This document shows, in pieces, positions 34,666-42,588 of a DNA stretch of 64,000 nt. This stretch comes from Rhabdothermincola sediminis. GTDB taxonomy: Bacteria > Actinomycetota > Acidimicrobiia > Acidimicrobiales > Acidimicrobilacustridaceae. How positions within the stretch are numbered: position 1 is the stretch's first letter; every line of letters begins with the position of its first letter. A program made the position numbers and the translations under genes. Below the pieces are notes generated by a model. It worked only from the letters and a program-made list of their open reading frames with translations, had not been told where the DNA came from and did no database searches. The DNA lies in contig NZ_JACFSZ010000001.1 of NCBI RefSeq assembly GCF_014805525.1, forward strand, positions 124,001 through 188,000. Reading direction: 5' to 3'.

Positions 34666-35185
34666 CGAGCCGGCGAGGCAGGGTCCTCCGGTGCCTCCCC
34701 CCTCGCCTTCCTCGCCTCGAGCCTCCTCACCGCCCCGGCGTCGTCGACACCCCGCGGCCGCCGCGCGGGTCCTGGCCGGAGGTCTGAGCCTCACCGCGAC
34801 CGCGGCGCTGATGACGGCGATGGCCCTCCAGCGTGATCAGGCATCGAGCCAAGCGGTCCAGCTCGCCGTGAGCGGCCCCTCCAGCGGGTCCAAGGTGGTG
34901 GGGGACGATCCGGCCACCTCGTCGGGTCCTCCGGCCACCCTCGTCAGGCGGCGTCACCTGCTGGTCCCGGACGACGGGTCGCGCTCGACGGCCCGCAGCT
35001 CGACGGCGTCCAGCCGGGCGACCCCCGGACGTTCGAGCACGGTGGGGACGCCGGCGTCGTCGTCCGGATCCTCTTCGTCGTCATCGTCGTCCACCCTGTC
35101 AGGCTCGTCCTCATCGCCATCCTCGTCGTCATCGTCCTCGTCGGGATCGACCCGAGCCCCGGTGACGAAGAGCCGTGCGAGCTGA
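34655..35185 (+). CDS. Predicted membrane protein with Ser-rich tail; 3' frame uncertain
   Basis: From ATG 34655 (overlapping the previous gene by 11 bp) the frame gives 176 residues. They comprise a Pro-rich cytoplasmic segment, a transmembrane helix (about 32-53), a short extracytoplasmic part and a tail of almost pure Ser. Codon third positions are GC-rich in the first two thirds. From about 34980 onward another plus-strand frame, encoding a hydrophobic stretch, has even stronger C-ending codons. The tail may be genuine low complexity, or a frameshift may be present. Its stop overlaps the apbE start. Confidence 0.5.
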   Translation: MTTDEPARQGPPVPPPSPSSPRASSPPRRRRHPAAAARVLAGGLSLTATAALMTAMALQRDQASSQAVQLAVSGPSSGSKVVGDDPATSSGPPATLVRRRHLLVPDDGSRSTARSSTASSRATPGRSSTVGTPASSSGSSSSSSSSTLSGSSSSPSSSSSSSSGSTRAPVTKSRAS

Positions 35186-36086
35186 GCGGCGGTTCCCGGC
35201 CATGGGCTCGGAGGCCCACGTCATCGTGGTCGGCGTCGCGACCGAGCGGCTGGTGGAGCTCGCGGTGCGGGAGCTCGAGGCGCTCGAGGAGCGGTGGAGT
35301 CGCTTCCGCCCCGACAGTGAGCTGAGCCGTCTCAACGCCGTCGCCGGCACGCCGGTGGAGCTGAGCCCGGTGACCTTCGACGCCGTCCAGCGAGCGGTGG
35401 AGGCGTGGCGTGACACCTTCGGGTACTACGACCCCACCGTCCTGCGGGCCCTCGAGCGAGTGGGCTACGACCGCAGCTTCGAGCTGCTGACTCACGCCGG
35501 TCCCCGACCCCGGACCGACGCGCCACTGCCGTGCCCTGGCTGCGTGGGCATCGAGCTCGACCCCGCCAATCGGACCGTACGGTTGCCGGCCGGCGTGGCG
35601 ATCGACCTCGGCGGCATCGGCAAGGGTCTGGCGGCCGACCTGGTCTGCGAACACCTCCTGGATGCAGGTGCCGACGGCGCGTCGGTGAACGTCGGGGGCG
35701 ACGTGCGGGTGGCAGGCGCGTCCCCCTCCCCGGACGGGTGGGTCATCGACGTCGACGATCGGGCGGTCGTCAGCCTGGCCGAGGGTGCGGTGGCGACCAG
35801 CTCGACCACCCGGCGGCGCTGGACCGTCGGCGGGCGGGGCTACCACCACCTGATCGACCCGGCCACCGGCCTCCCGGCGGAGTCCGACCTGGTCACCGTG
35901 TCCGTCGTGGGAGCGACGGCGGCCTTCGCCGAGGTGGTCGGCAAGGCGGCGTTGATAGCGGGTGCGGCCGTCGGCACCTCGATCGTCGTGGAGCACCAGA
36001 TGGCTGCGCTTATGGTGGACGCCGACCGCTGCGTGTCGCGGGTCGGCGGTTTCGAGAAGTACGAACTCGCCGGGGCCTTGGCATGA
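35175..36086 (+). CDS. apbE: FAD:protein FMN transferase (ApbE family)
   Basis: This enzyme attaches FMN covalently to a Thr or Ser of target flavoproteins, outside the membrane in many bacteria. The 303-residue product shows the N-terminal ERRFPAMGSEAHV strand, a Gly-rich DLGGIGKGLAADLV segment, VNVGGDVRV and the metal/FAD site HLIDPATGLPA. No signal peptide or lipobox is visible. GTG 35175 is chosen because the conserved first strand starts immediately. No FMN-binding-domain substrate is encoded next to it. Confidence 0.88.
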   Translation: MRAERRFPAMGSEAHVIVVGVATERLVELAVRELEALEERWSRFRPDSELSRLNAVAGTPVELSPVTFDAVQRAVEAWRDTFGYYDPTVLRALERVGYDRSFELLTHAGPRPRTDAPLPCPGCVGIELDPANRTVRLPAGVAIDLGGIGKGLAADLVCEHLLDAGADGASVNVGGDVRVAGASPSPDGWVIDVDDRAVVSLAEGAVATSSTTRRRWTVGGRGYHHLIDPATGLPAESDLVTVSVVGATAAFAEVVGKAALIAGAAVGTSIVVEHQMAALMVDADRCVSRVGGFEKYELAGALA

Positions 36087-36661
36087 CCTCGGTGCTCGGC
36101 GCGACGCAAGTGTGGTGGCACCTGGCCCGCTCGAGCGGGCTGGTCGCCTGGGCGCTCTCCGCGCTCGCGGTGCTGTGGGGCCTGGCCCTGTCTACCCGGG
36201 CCCTCGGGCGGAGACCGAAGGCCCCGTGGTTGCTCGACCTCCATAGGTTCCTGGGTGGGCTCACGGTGCTGTTCGTCGGGGTGCACCTGCTCGGCCTGTG
36301 GGCCGACTCCTACGTCCAGTTCGACGCGGCCGACCTGCTCGTGCCCTTCGCCAGCTCCTGGCGCCCGGTGGCGGTGGCGTGGGGGGTGATCGCCTTCTAC
36401 TTCCTGCTGGCGGTGGAGGTCACCTCGCTGCTGATGAAGCGCCTCCCGAAGCGGTGGTGGGGGCGGATCCATCTCACGAGCTACCTGGTGTACGGGCTGG
36501 CGACCGTGCACCTGCTCACCACCGGGACCGATGCCACGAGCCGGGCGGTGTTCTGGGTGGTGTTGGCGTCGCTGGCCGGCGTGTCGTTCTTCAGCGTGTA
36601 CCGCTGGGTGGGCCCCGGTCGGCAGGGAAGCACGGGACGCATCGCGGGGTCGCCGGGCTGA
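36083..36661 (+). CDS. Ferric-reductase-like transmembrane cytochrome b protein
   Basis: This 192-residue membrane protein has about five to six helices in the arrangement of ferric-reductase-like/MsrQ (YedZ) proteins. Probable haem ligands are the paired histidines in LHRFLGGLTVLFVGVHLLG and IHLTSYLVYGLATVHLLT. ATG 36083 overlaps the apbE stop. With ApbE it suggests transmembrane electron flow to an extracytoplasmic flavoprotein, as described for other flavinylation loci. The terminal acceptor here is unidentified. Confidence 0.8.
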   Translation: MTSVLGATQVWWHLARSSGLVAWALSALAVLWGLALSTRALGRRPKAPWLLDLHRFLGGLTVLFVGVHLLGLWADSYVQFDAADLLVPFASSWRPVAVAWGVIAFYFLLAVEVTSLLMKRLPKRWWGRIHLTSYLVYGLATVHLLTTGTDATSRAVFWVVLASLAGVSFFSVYRWVGPGRQGSTGRIAGSPG

Positions 36662-36676
36662 GCCAGAATGGCTCGG

Positions 36677-37477
36677 ATGTACGCGAACGTGATCGTCCCC
36701 TTCGACGGCACGCTCCCGGCCCGGGCGGTGCTGGCACCGGCGGGCGACCTGGCGTGGCATTGTGATGCCCGGGTGGTCATCGTCAACAACACCGAGGCCA
36801 GCGACAAGGCCTCGAAGGCCGCGCTCAAGTCCCGGGCGATGTCGATGAGTGGCTCCGACGTCGACTTCTGGGTCGACCTCGACCACGACCTCGGCCGCGC
36901 GCTCATCGAGGCGGCCAGGCACCGGGCGGATCCGATCATCGCCATCCCGATCCGCACCAAGCCGGGAGGGTTGCGCCGCCGGCCGGTCATGGCCGCCATG
37001 CCCGCGCAGGTGCTGCTCGAGTCACCCGTCCCGGTGCTGGTCATCGGCCCCAAGACCGACGTGACCCGGGGCCTGCCCATGACCGAGTTGGTGGTGGCCC
37101 TCGACGGTTCGCCCGAATCCGAACAGGTGTTGCCCGTGGCGGTGCAGTGGGCCCGGGAGCTGAAGCTCGACCTGATCCTGGTGGGCGTGGTGCGGGCGGG
37201 CGGCGGGGGTGCCGGCGGGCACGAGGGCGAACGGCGCTACTTGGAGGAGCGGGTGGCGGCGGTTGGTGCCGAGGTGCCGAGGACCTCGTTCGAGCTGCTC
37301 GAGGCACCCGATCCGGCCACCGGCCTGTGCCGCTTCTTGGCCGACCACGAGGACGCGGTCATCGCCATGAGCACCCACGGCCGCAGCGGGCTCGACGACC
37401 ACCCGCTCGGCAGCGTCGCCCAGGGCGTGCTGCTGGAGTCGCCTCGGGCCATGCTCTTCGTGCGCCCCACTCGCTAG
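36677..37477 (+). CDS. Universal stress protein with two Usp domains
   Basis: The roughly 266-residue protein carries two tandem UspA folds (about 1-125 and 135-266). The first starts VIVPFDGT and lacks a clean ATP-binding signature. The second starts VVALDGSPESE and ends with the ATP-type MSTHGRSGLDDHPLGSVAQGVL region. ATG 36677 follows CAGAAT by 7 nt; an in-frame ATG three codons earlier is possible. It is monocistronic. Relatives respond to hypoxia and stasis. Confidence 0.88.
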   Translation: MYANVIVPFDGTLPARAVLAPAGDLAWHCDARVVIVNNTEASDKASKAALKSRAMSMSGSDVDFWVDLDHDLGRALIEAARHRADPIIAIPIRTKPGGLRRRPVMAAMPAQVLLESPVPVLVIGPKTDVTRGLPMTELVVALDGSPESEQVLPVAVQWARELKLDLILVGVVRAGGGGAGGHEGERRYLEERVAAVGAEVPRTSFELLEAPDPATGLCRFLADHEDAVIAMSTHGRSGLDDHPLGSVAQGVLLESPRAMLFVRPTR

Positions 37478-37513
37478 CCGGTCGCGGCCCGGCGCGCCCG
37501 TCGCGGACCGGGG

Positions 37514-38323
37514 TCAGGGCGTGAAGGCGAGCGAGGCGAGCACCCGCTCGCCGAGAGGGATGTCGCCTTCGATGGTGACGCCTCCGGCGGCGCGTGCCTG
37601 CTCGGCGTCCCAGCGCCCGCCCCCCAGGGCGACGAAGGTCTCGAAGGGCAGGGTGATCCGCACGGTCGGATCGTCGGGTGGTTGCTCGACCAGCCGGGCC
37701 CGGCCGTCCACTACCACCGGGAAGGTGATCCCGGGACCGCCAGTGGTCACGAGCACCACGGAGCTGCCCTCCGGGGCTCCAGCTCGCTTGCCGACGACGT
37801 AGCCCAGCGCGGCCCGGAAGCGCTCGAGGGCCACGTCCACCACCGGACCGGTCAGGTGACCCGGCCGGTCGAGCGCCCGCCGGATGTCCTGCTCGTGCAT
37901 CCAGCAGTCGAACACCCGCACGGCCATGAAGTCCCGGTAGGGCACCTCGCCGATGGGTGAGAGGCTCGGCCGATCGAACTCCTCGGTCGTCATGGCCCGC
38001 AGGTGCTCGAGCCGGCGGGTGATCTGCTCCCGGAACTCGGCGAGCAGCTCCGCACCGGGACGGGAACGGCGTTCCTCGACCCAGGTCTCGAGGCTGACGG
38101 CGAAGGCGTCCCGCAGGTAGGGGAGGTGGGAGACGTCGACGGACGGTTGCGGGTCACCCATGAGCATGCGCTCCACCCCGACGACGTGGCTCACGCAGTC
38201 CTTGACGGTCCAGCCGGGCAAGGCGGTCGGGGTCTGCCATTCCGCTTCGGTGAAGCCGTCGCAGAGCGCGTCGATCGAGGCCCACTCGTCGGCCAGCCGA
38301 TCCACCATCGGTTCGTCCGCCAT
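37514..38323 (-). CDS. Maleylpyruvate isomerase-type mycothiol-dependent enzyme
   Basis: This 269-residue actinobacterial DinB-like protein has an N-terminal metal-binding helical bundle. Candidate histidines lie in VSHVVGVERML (about 47) and CWMHEQDIRR (about 150), with a C-terminal sterol-carrier-like domain. The family includes mycothiol-dependent isomerases and S-transferases; the substrate is unknown. ATG 38323 is preferred because AGGAGG lies about 10 nt upstream, downstream of an earlier in-frame start. It follows the crotonase gene by 26 bp. Confidence 0.82.
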   Translation of the reverse strand: MADEPMVDRLADEWASIDALCDGFTEAEWQTPTALPGWTVKDCVSHVVGVERMLMGDPQPSVDVSHLPYLRDAFAVSLETWVEERRSRPGAELLAEFREQITRRLEHLRAMTTEEFDRPSLSPIGEVPYRDFMAVRVFDCWMHEQDIRRALDRPGHLTGPVVDVALERFRAALGYVVGKRAGAPEGSSVVLVTTGGPGITFPVVVDGRARLVEQPPDDPTVRITLPFETFVALGGGRWDAEQARAAGGVTIEGDIPLGERVLASLAFTP

Positions 38324-38349
38324 GCCCTCGATGCCTCCTGTGTTTCGGG

Positions 38350-39066
38350 TCACGGCTCGACGACGAACGCGGCGATGTCAGCCGCCAGACCGGCCCGGAC
38401 TCGCTCGGCCCGCTCGCCCCGCAGGTGCTCACGGGTTCGCCGGAACCCGGCTGGGTTGAGGGTGGTGGCGAGGGTGCCGGCGTGGTCCAGCGCGGCTTGC
38501 TCGACGTCGTCGGGTGAGACCACCTCGTCCAGGTAACCCGCATCGACGGCGGTGGTGGGGTCGTAGATCCGGGCGTGGTTCACTGCTGCGGTGAGGTGCC
38601 GGGGCGAGAGGCGATCCCGGGCGAGTTCGGTTGCGAACCGGGGGACTGGCATGCCGATCGCCACCTCGTTGAGGCCGATCTTGAACTCCCCCGCGGCGCC
38701 GATCCTCGTGTCGGCCGCGAGCAGCAGGATGGCGCCCATGGCCAGGGCGTGGCCGGTCACGCCCAGCACGACGGGTGCTGGGAAGGTGTAGATGCGCAGG
38801 GCGAGTTCGGCGCCCACCCGTAGCAGGTCACGGGCTTCGTCGATGCCGCTGCGCATGACGGTGAGGTCGAACCCGGCGGAGAACCGTCCGGGCCGGCCGG
38901 CGATGACCACCGCCCCGGCGGTGTCGGTCTCGGCCTGGGTGAGCCCGCGGTCGAGCTCGGCGGCGATGGCGTGCGAGATGGCGTTGGCCTTGCCGTCGTC
39001 GATGCGGATGACTGCCACGGAGCCGTCGAGCCGGTAGGTCACGGCGCCCTCGGTGCTCCCGGTCAT
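38350..39066 (-). CDS. Enoyl-CoA hydratase/isomerase (crotonase) family protein
   Basis: The 238-residue crotonase-fold product shows the oxyanion-hole segments RFSAGFDLTVM and GHALAMGAILLL and an ADTRIGAAGEFKIGLNEVAIGM region. The Glu there could be the single catalytic acid of isomerase-type members. It is shorter than canonical hydratases at the C terminus. ATG 39066 overlaps the stop of the membrane-protein gene upstream. The exact CoA thioester is unknown. Confidence 0.85.
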   Translation of the reverse strand: MTGSTEGAVTYRLDGSVAVIRIDDGKANAISHAIAAELDRGLTQAETDTAGAVVIAGRPGRFSAGFDLTVMRSGIDEARDLLRVGAELALRIYTFPAPVVLGVTGHALAMGAILLLAADTRIGAAGEFKIGLNEVAIGMPVPRFATELARDRLSPRHLTAAVNHARIYDPTTAVDAGYLDEVVSPDDVEQAALDHAGTLATTLNPAGFRRTREHLRGERAERVRAGLAADIAAFVVEP

Positions 39067-39599
39067 GCGCCCACACCTGCCCCCGCCTGCGCGGGTGTCA
39101 GACGGCCTGCCGGCCCGCTGGCCCGGCGGTAGGCGGCGAGCAGGATCACCGCCACCAACGGTACGCCGACGTCGGTCGGCAGCACCCACACGTTCGACGG
39201 TTCGTTGTTGTCGTGCGCGACCCACTCCATGACGTGCCCGATTGCGTCACCCCAGTAGAGGAGCGCCCAGCTCCAGACCGCAGCGGTCAGCCAGCCGTCG
39301 CGCCGCCAGATCGTGCCCACCCCGAGGGCCCCGATGGTGATGTCGGCCCAGCCGACCTCCCACTGGAACATGCTCGGGGCGTAGCCGATCTGCTCGGCGA
39401 TCTCGGTGGAGTTGGGACCGATGTGGCCGGTACCCCCGAAGATGCTCCACGCGCCGCTGCCGGCGGTGAGCCAGATCAGGTACAGCTCGATCGTCCGCCG
39501 GTGGGTCCCGCGGTCGAGGTGCTTGTCGAGCCGCACGTGGATGGTGGCTGCCACCACCACGATGACGACCGGGACGAGAAAGAACGCCAACGAGCCCAT
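39063..39599 (-). CDS. DUF6790-like integral membrane protein
   Basis: The 178-residue protein has about five transmembrane helices. Features I associate with DUF6790 are the FQWEVGWADITIGALGVG helix and the YWGDAIGHVMEW helix. It has no enzymatic motif, and function is unknown. ATG 39599 is supported by TACCGT 8 nt upstream, in a 17-nt string identical to the one at the glgP start. It overlaps and probably drives the crotonase gene. Confidence 0.7.
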   Translation of the reverse strand: MGSLAFFLVPVVIVVVAATIHVRLDKHLDRGTHRRTIELYLIWLTAGSGAWSIFGGTGHIGPNSTEIAEQIGYAPSMFQWEVGWADITIGALGVGTIWRRDGWLTAAVWSWALLYWGDAIGHVMEWVAHDNNEPSNVWVLPTDVGVPLVAVILLAAYRRASGPAGRLTPAQAGAGVGA

Positions 39600-39607
39600 G
39601 GCGACCG

Positions 39608-39613
39608 ACGGTA
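39608..39613 (-). promoter_or_regulatory. -10 element for the DUF6790-crotonase unit
   Basis: TACCGT followed by 8 nt and ATG 39599. Confidence 0.5.
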
Positions 39614-39642
39614 CCGCACCGGCCCGCCCCGCCGCCCCATCC

Positions 39643-39818
39643 CGAACTGTTCAGCGATTCGCGGTGTGCAGCCGCGTGCTGCTGAACAGTTCGCTCACCC
39701 CTTCCGAAGTGTTCAGCGATTCGCGGTGTGCAGCCGCGTGCTGCTGAACAGTTCGCTCACCCCTTCCGAAGTGTTCAGCGATTCGCGGTGTGCAGCCGCG
39801 TGCTGCTGAACAGTTCGC
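39643..39818. repeat. Three tandem 62-bp hairpin units
   Basis: Units begin at about 39649, 39711 and 39773, 62 bp apart. The first forms a 13-bp stem (CGAACTGTTCAGC 39643-39655 with GCTGAACAGTTCG 39681-39693) around an inner CGCGG/CCGCG stem. Units two and three carry one stem mismatch and are otherwise near-identical. The last copy runs up to the stop codon of the next minus-strand gene at 39819. This is the same family as the element at 9251-9293. Confidence 0.8.
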
Positions 39819-40655
39819 TCAGAAGCGGCGGGTCTTGGGCTGGAAGGCGGCCTGCAGCTCCTCCGAGCTGAACGCGGCCGGGGCCTGCCCTCCGGACGCG
39901 AACAGGTACAGCGCGGTGCGGTAGATGCCGTTGAGCGCGCTGAGCACCACCGAGGTGACCGCGATCCAGATGGCGGCGATGGCGATCCCGGCGATGGGGA
40001 TGGCGGGGACCACCACGAAGATGACGAGGAGCGCGGGCAGGACGACGAGCAGGCCGAGGATGCCGAAGCCGCCCTGGGCGACGAGGTTCTCACCCCAGGT
40101 CTGCTTGAACAGCGTGGCGGACCGCTTGAGGGAGTCCACCGGCCCGGTACCTTCGACGACCACGACCGGTACCGCCAGCCAGGTGACGATCTCCCAGGCC
40201 ATCCCGACGAGCCTGACGACGATCTGGCCCAGGAACCCGGCTCGGTCACGGAGGGCCTGGAGGATCAGTCCGACGGTGCCGGTGAGCATGGACCACAGGA
40301 ACAGCGGGCCGATCCGGGAGTTGGCTTGGCGGAACGCGCTGGCGAGTGTCGGGTCACCGCCGGTGAGCCGCTGATAGGCGCCCGAGACCAGCACCGCGGC
40401 GAAGAAGGTGACCACGAATGTGATGAGCAGGTACCCCACCGCGCCGACCACGTAGGTGAACGGCGTCGGGGTGACCTCGGTCTCACCCGCCTGGGAGGTC
40501 GGGTCGAGGGTGAGCCACGCGGCACCCCCGACGAGGGCCATGACCACGATTGTGCACACGAAGCTGATCACCGGGATCGCGGCGAGCTCCTTGTCGGTCT
40601 TGAGGACCGCCCAGGACGATTTGGCGAGGGCCCAGCTGTTGGCGATGCGCCGCAT
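39819..40655 (-). CDS. DUF6159-like multi-pass membrane protein
   Basis: This 278-residue protein has about six transmembrane helices. The opening MRRIANSWALAKSSWAVLKTDKEL and a central ATLFKQTWGENL segment are characteristic of the DUF6159 membrane family as I know it; function is unknown. ATG 40655 is favoured over an ATG six codons earlier because TACCGT lies 6 nt upstream. Its stop codon immediately abuts the triplicated hairpin repeat. It is divergent from carD. Confidence 0.72.
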   Translation of the reverse strand: MRRIANSWALAKSSWAVLKTDKELAAIPVISFVCTIVVMALVGGAAWLTLDPTSQAGETEVTPTPFTYVVGAVGYLLITFVVTFFAAVLVSGAYQRLTGGDPTLASAFRQANSRIGPLFLWSMLTGTVGLILQALRDRAGFLGQIVVRLVGMAWEIVTWLAVPVVVVEGTGPVDSLKRSATLFKQTWGENLVAQGGFGILGLLVVLPALLVIFVVVPAIPIAGIAIAAIWIAVTSVVLSALNGIYRTALYLFASGGQAPAAFSSEELQAAFQPKTRRF

Positions 40656-40661
40656 GGGACC

Positions 40662-40667
40662 ACGGTA
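40662..40667 (-). promoter_or_regulatory. -10 element for the DUF6159-like gene
   Basis: TACCGT followed by 6 nt and ATG 40655. Confidence 0.5.
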
Positions 40668-40803
40668 GGTCATCGCCGCCGACGATGGGAGGGATCGGTG
40701 ACCGGCGGCGGTCGCCGCGTCGCCGTCGGGGGTCGCCCGATGGTGTGAATCGGCGGTCGATGAGGCACACTGGATGGTCCGCCGTTCCAGTCGGAGGTCG
40801 TCG

Positions 40804-41316
40804 GTGCGCTTCAGAGTCGGTTCGAAAGTCGTGTATCCCGCCCATGGCGTAGCCAAGATCGTGGCCCGCGAGCCGAGGATGTTGGACGGCAAGAAGGTCA
40901 CCTATCTCGTCCTCTCGGTCCCGGAGCGTGGTTGGGGAACCTCCGGCGACATGAAGGTCTCGGTGCCCGAGGACCGGGCCGAGGACCTCGGGGTCCGCAC
41001 GGCGATCTCGGAGGAGGACGCCGCGGACGTCCTCCAGGTGCTCGCGGCCACCGATGTGCGGGTGCCCTCGAACTGGTCGCGCCGGTTCAAGAACCATCAG
41101 GAGAAACTCAAGTCCGGCGACGTCTACGAGTGCGCCGAGGTGGTGCGCAACCTGGCGCTGCGCCAGCGCAACGGCTCGCTGTCCACCGCCGAGAAGTCGA
41201 TGTACGCCAAGGCCCGGCACATCCTCACCTCCGAGCTCGCCGTGTCGTGGAAGGTCGACGACGAAGAGGCTGCCCTGCGGGTCGATCGGGCCCTCGGGCT
41301 CGTCCCCGAGAGCTGA
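40804..41316 (+). CDS. carD: CarD/CdnL-family RNA polymerase-binding regulator
   Basis: This 170-residue transcription factor stabilises open promoter complexes in actinobacteria. The N-terminal Tudor-like RNAP-interacting domain opens with FRVGSKVVYPAHGVAKIVA. The C-terminal helical DNA-binding domain includes WSRRFKNHQEKLKSGD and LSTAEKSMYAKARHIL. GTG 40804 has GGAGG 6 nt upstream, so unlike many neighbours this gene has a normal leader. It is convergent with the secernin-like gene, with only 13 bp between stops. Confidence 0.92.
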   Translation: MRFRVGSKVVYPAHGVAKIVAREPRMLDGKKVTYLVLSVPERGWGTSGDMKVSVPEDRAEDLGVRTAISEEDAADVLQVLAATDVRVPSNWSRRFKNHQEKLKSGDVYECAEVVRNLALRQRNGSLSTAEKSMYAKARHILTSELAVSWKVDDEEAALRVDRALGLVPES

Positions 41317-41329
41317 CAGCCGGACCCGC

Positions 41330-42550
41330 TCACACCCCGAGGCGGGCCAGCGCGCGGTCCACCCGCGTCCAGCTCTCCCCGACGAACGACGCCCAGCGTG
41401 CGGGGTCGGCCGCGACCTGTTCAGCCTCTTCCCACAGCTCGTCCTCGACCGGATCGAGCACCCCACGGATGGTCGCCAGCGCCTCGTCGGACGCGTCGCG
41501 GTCCCACGGATCGATCTCCACCCGCTCGCGAAGGGCGGCGAAGCGCCGGTAGGTGGCGACCTCCCCCAGCGCCGGGGGCACGAGGGGTGCTGGTCCCTGT
41601 CCGACGAACACCGGGAGGTACACGCTGGTGCATGGGCTGCCCATCGCTACCCAGGCCCGCACCGGCGGCTCGTCGCCGTCCGCTCGCAGCTCGGCGATCA
41701 TCGAGGAGGTCGTGCACTGGTAGCCGCGCACGTGCATGCACACCGTGATGCCGGTGCCATCGGCCTCGATGGCGGGATCCGGGAGGCCCCTGGTCGTCGT
41801 GGTGGGGATCGCCCGGGCTGGCTGCCCGTGATCGCGCAGCACCCGCCGGAGGTCCAGCGGTGACGGCGCGGGGCCCGCGGCGTCGACCACCGGGCAGGTG
41901 ACCGCGAGCCGCACGTCGGCCAGCCCGGTCCAGGCCTGCGGGTCGCGGAAGCGGTCCCAGTCATCGCCCGGTCGCAGATCGACCGAGGCCCGGGTCCAGT
42001 CGTCCCGGATGCCGATCCGGTTGGAGATCGCGGCGCCGGATCCGGCTGGCACGGGGCGGGCCGCCCAGCTGCGGCCACTGGTCTCGAGCACCCAGCCCGA
42101 TCGTGGATCCGCGATGAGGAACGACGAGAAGTACGCCTCGTCGTCGATGGCATCTGCGACCCCACCCTGGCCGTGGCGCTCCAGCAGCGCGGTCATCAGG
42201 TCGAGGGCGTCGTCCGCGGTCCCGGCCCGCTCGAGGCCGAGGCGCACGAGGTCCATGCCGATCAACGCAGGCGGCTCCCGCTCCGGATCGTCGGCGGTCC
42301 AGACCTTCTCGTTGCCGATGGCCACCCCGTGCTCGTTGACGCCGTGCTCGAAGCCCCACAGCCAGTCGGGCCGGGCGCCGATCAGGGCCGCGGCTCCCTC
42401 GTCGGCGAGGGACAGGTACTGGGTGTGCAGCTCGCCGCCGCGGTCGCGGCGGCGGTGCGCCTCGATGAGCTGCACCTCACGCACCGGTCGGTCGGAGTTC
42501 TTGGCGAACAGCGTGCGGCCGGGTTGGATGGAGCACAGCGTGTCGCACAT
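41330..42550 (-). CDS. C69-family dipeptidase/secernin-like Ntn hydrolase
   Basis: This 406-residue protein begins MCDTLCS. Cys2 would become the N-terminal nucleophile after methionine removal, as in peptidase family C69 and secernins. Other family landmarks are LFAKNSDRPVREVQ and GVNEHGVAIGNEKVW. Hydrolysis of dipeptides or other amides is expected but not specified. ATG 42550 is fixed by the required Cys2 and by TAGCGT 8 nt upstream. It lies just after the SRPBCC gene on the same strand. Confidence 0.85.
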   Translation of the reverse strand: MCDTLCSIQPGRTLFAKNSDRPVREVQLIEAHRRRDRGGELHTQYLSLADEGAAALIGARPDWLWGFEHGVNEHGVAIGNEKVWTADDPEREPPALIGMDLVRLGLERAGTADDALDLMTALLERHGQGGVADAIDDEAYFSSFLIADPRSGWVLETSGRSWAARPVPAGSGAAISNRIGIRDDWTRASVDLRPGDDWDRFRDPQAWTGLADVRLAVTCPVVDAAGPAPSPLDLRRVLRDHGQPARAIPTTTTRGLPDPAIEADGTGITVCMHVRGYQCTTSSMIAELRADGDEPPVRAWVAMGSPCTSVYLPVFVGQGPAPLVPPALGEVATYRRFAALRERVEIDPWDRDASDEALATIRGVLDPVEDELWEEAEQVAADPARWASFVGESWTRVDRALARLGV

Positions 42551-42558
42551 CGAGCGGG

Positions 42559-42564
42559 ACGCTA
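42559..42564 (-). promoter_or_regulatory. -10 element for the secernin-like gene
   Basis: TAGCGT followed by 8 nt and ATG 42550, in the short gap after the SRPBCC gene. Confidence 0.4.
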
Positions 42565-42588
42565 CCCGGGGTCGCGTGGCTGTGCGGA

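Noticed and set aside
34944-35996. Minus-strand gene opposite apbE with an acidic or basic tail
   Set aside because: ApbE motifs run along the plus strand through the region, and the minus-strand frames have no start signal or family match.
39643-39822. CRISPR-like tandem array
   Set aside because: The 62-bp units are identical across their whole length, so there are no unique spacers. There are only three units, and no cas genes are nearby.
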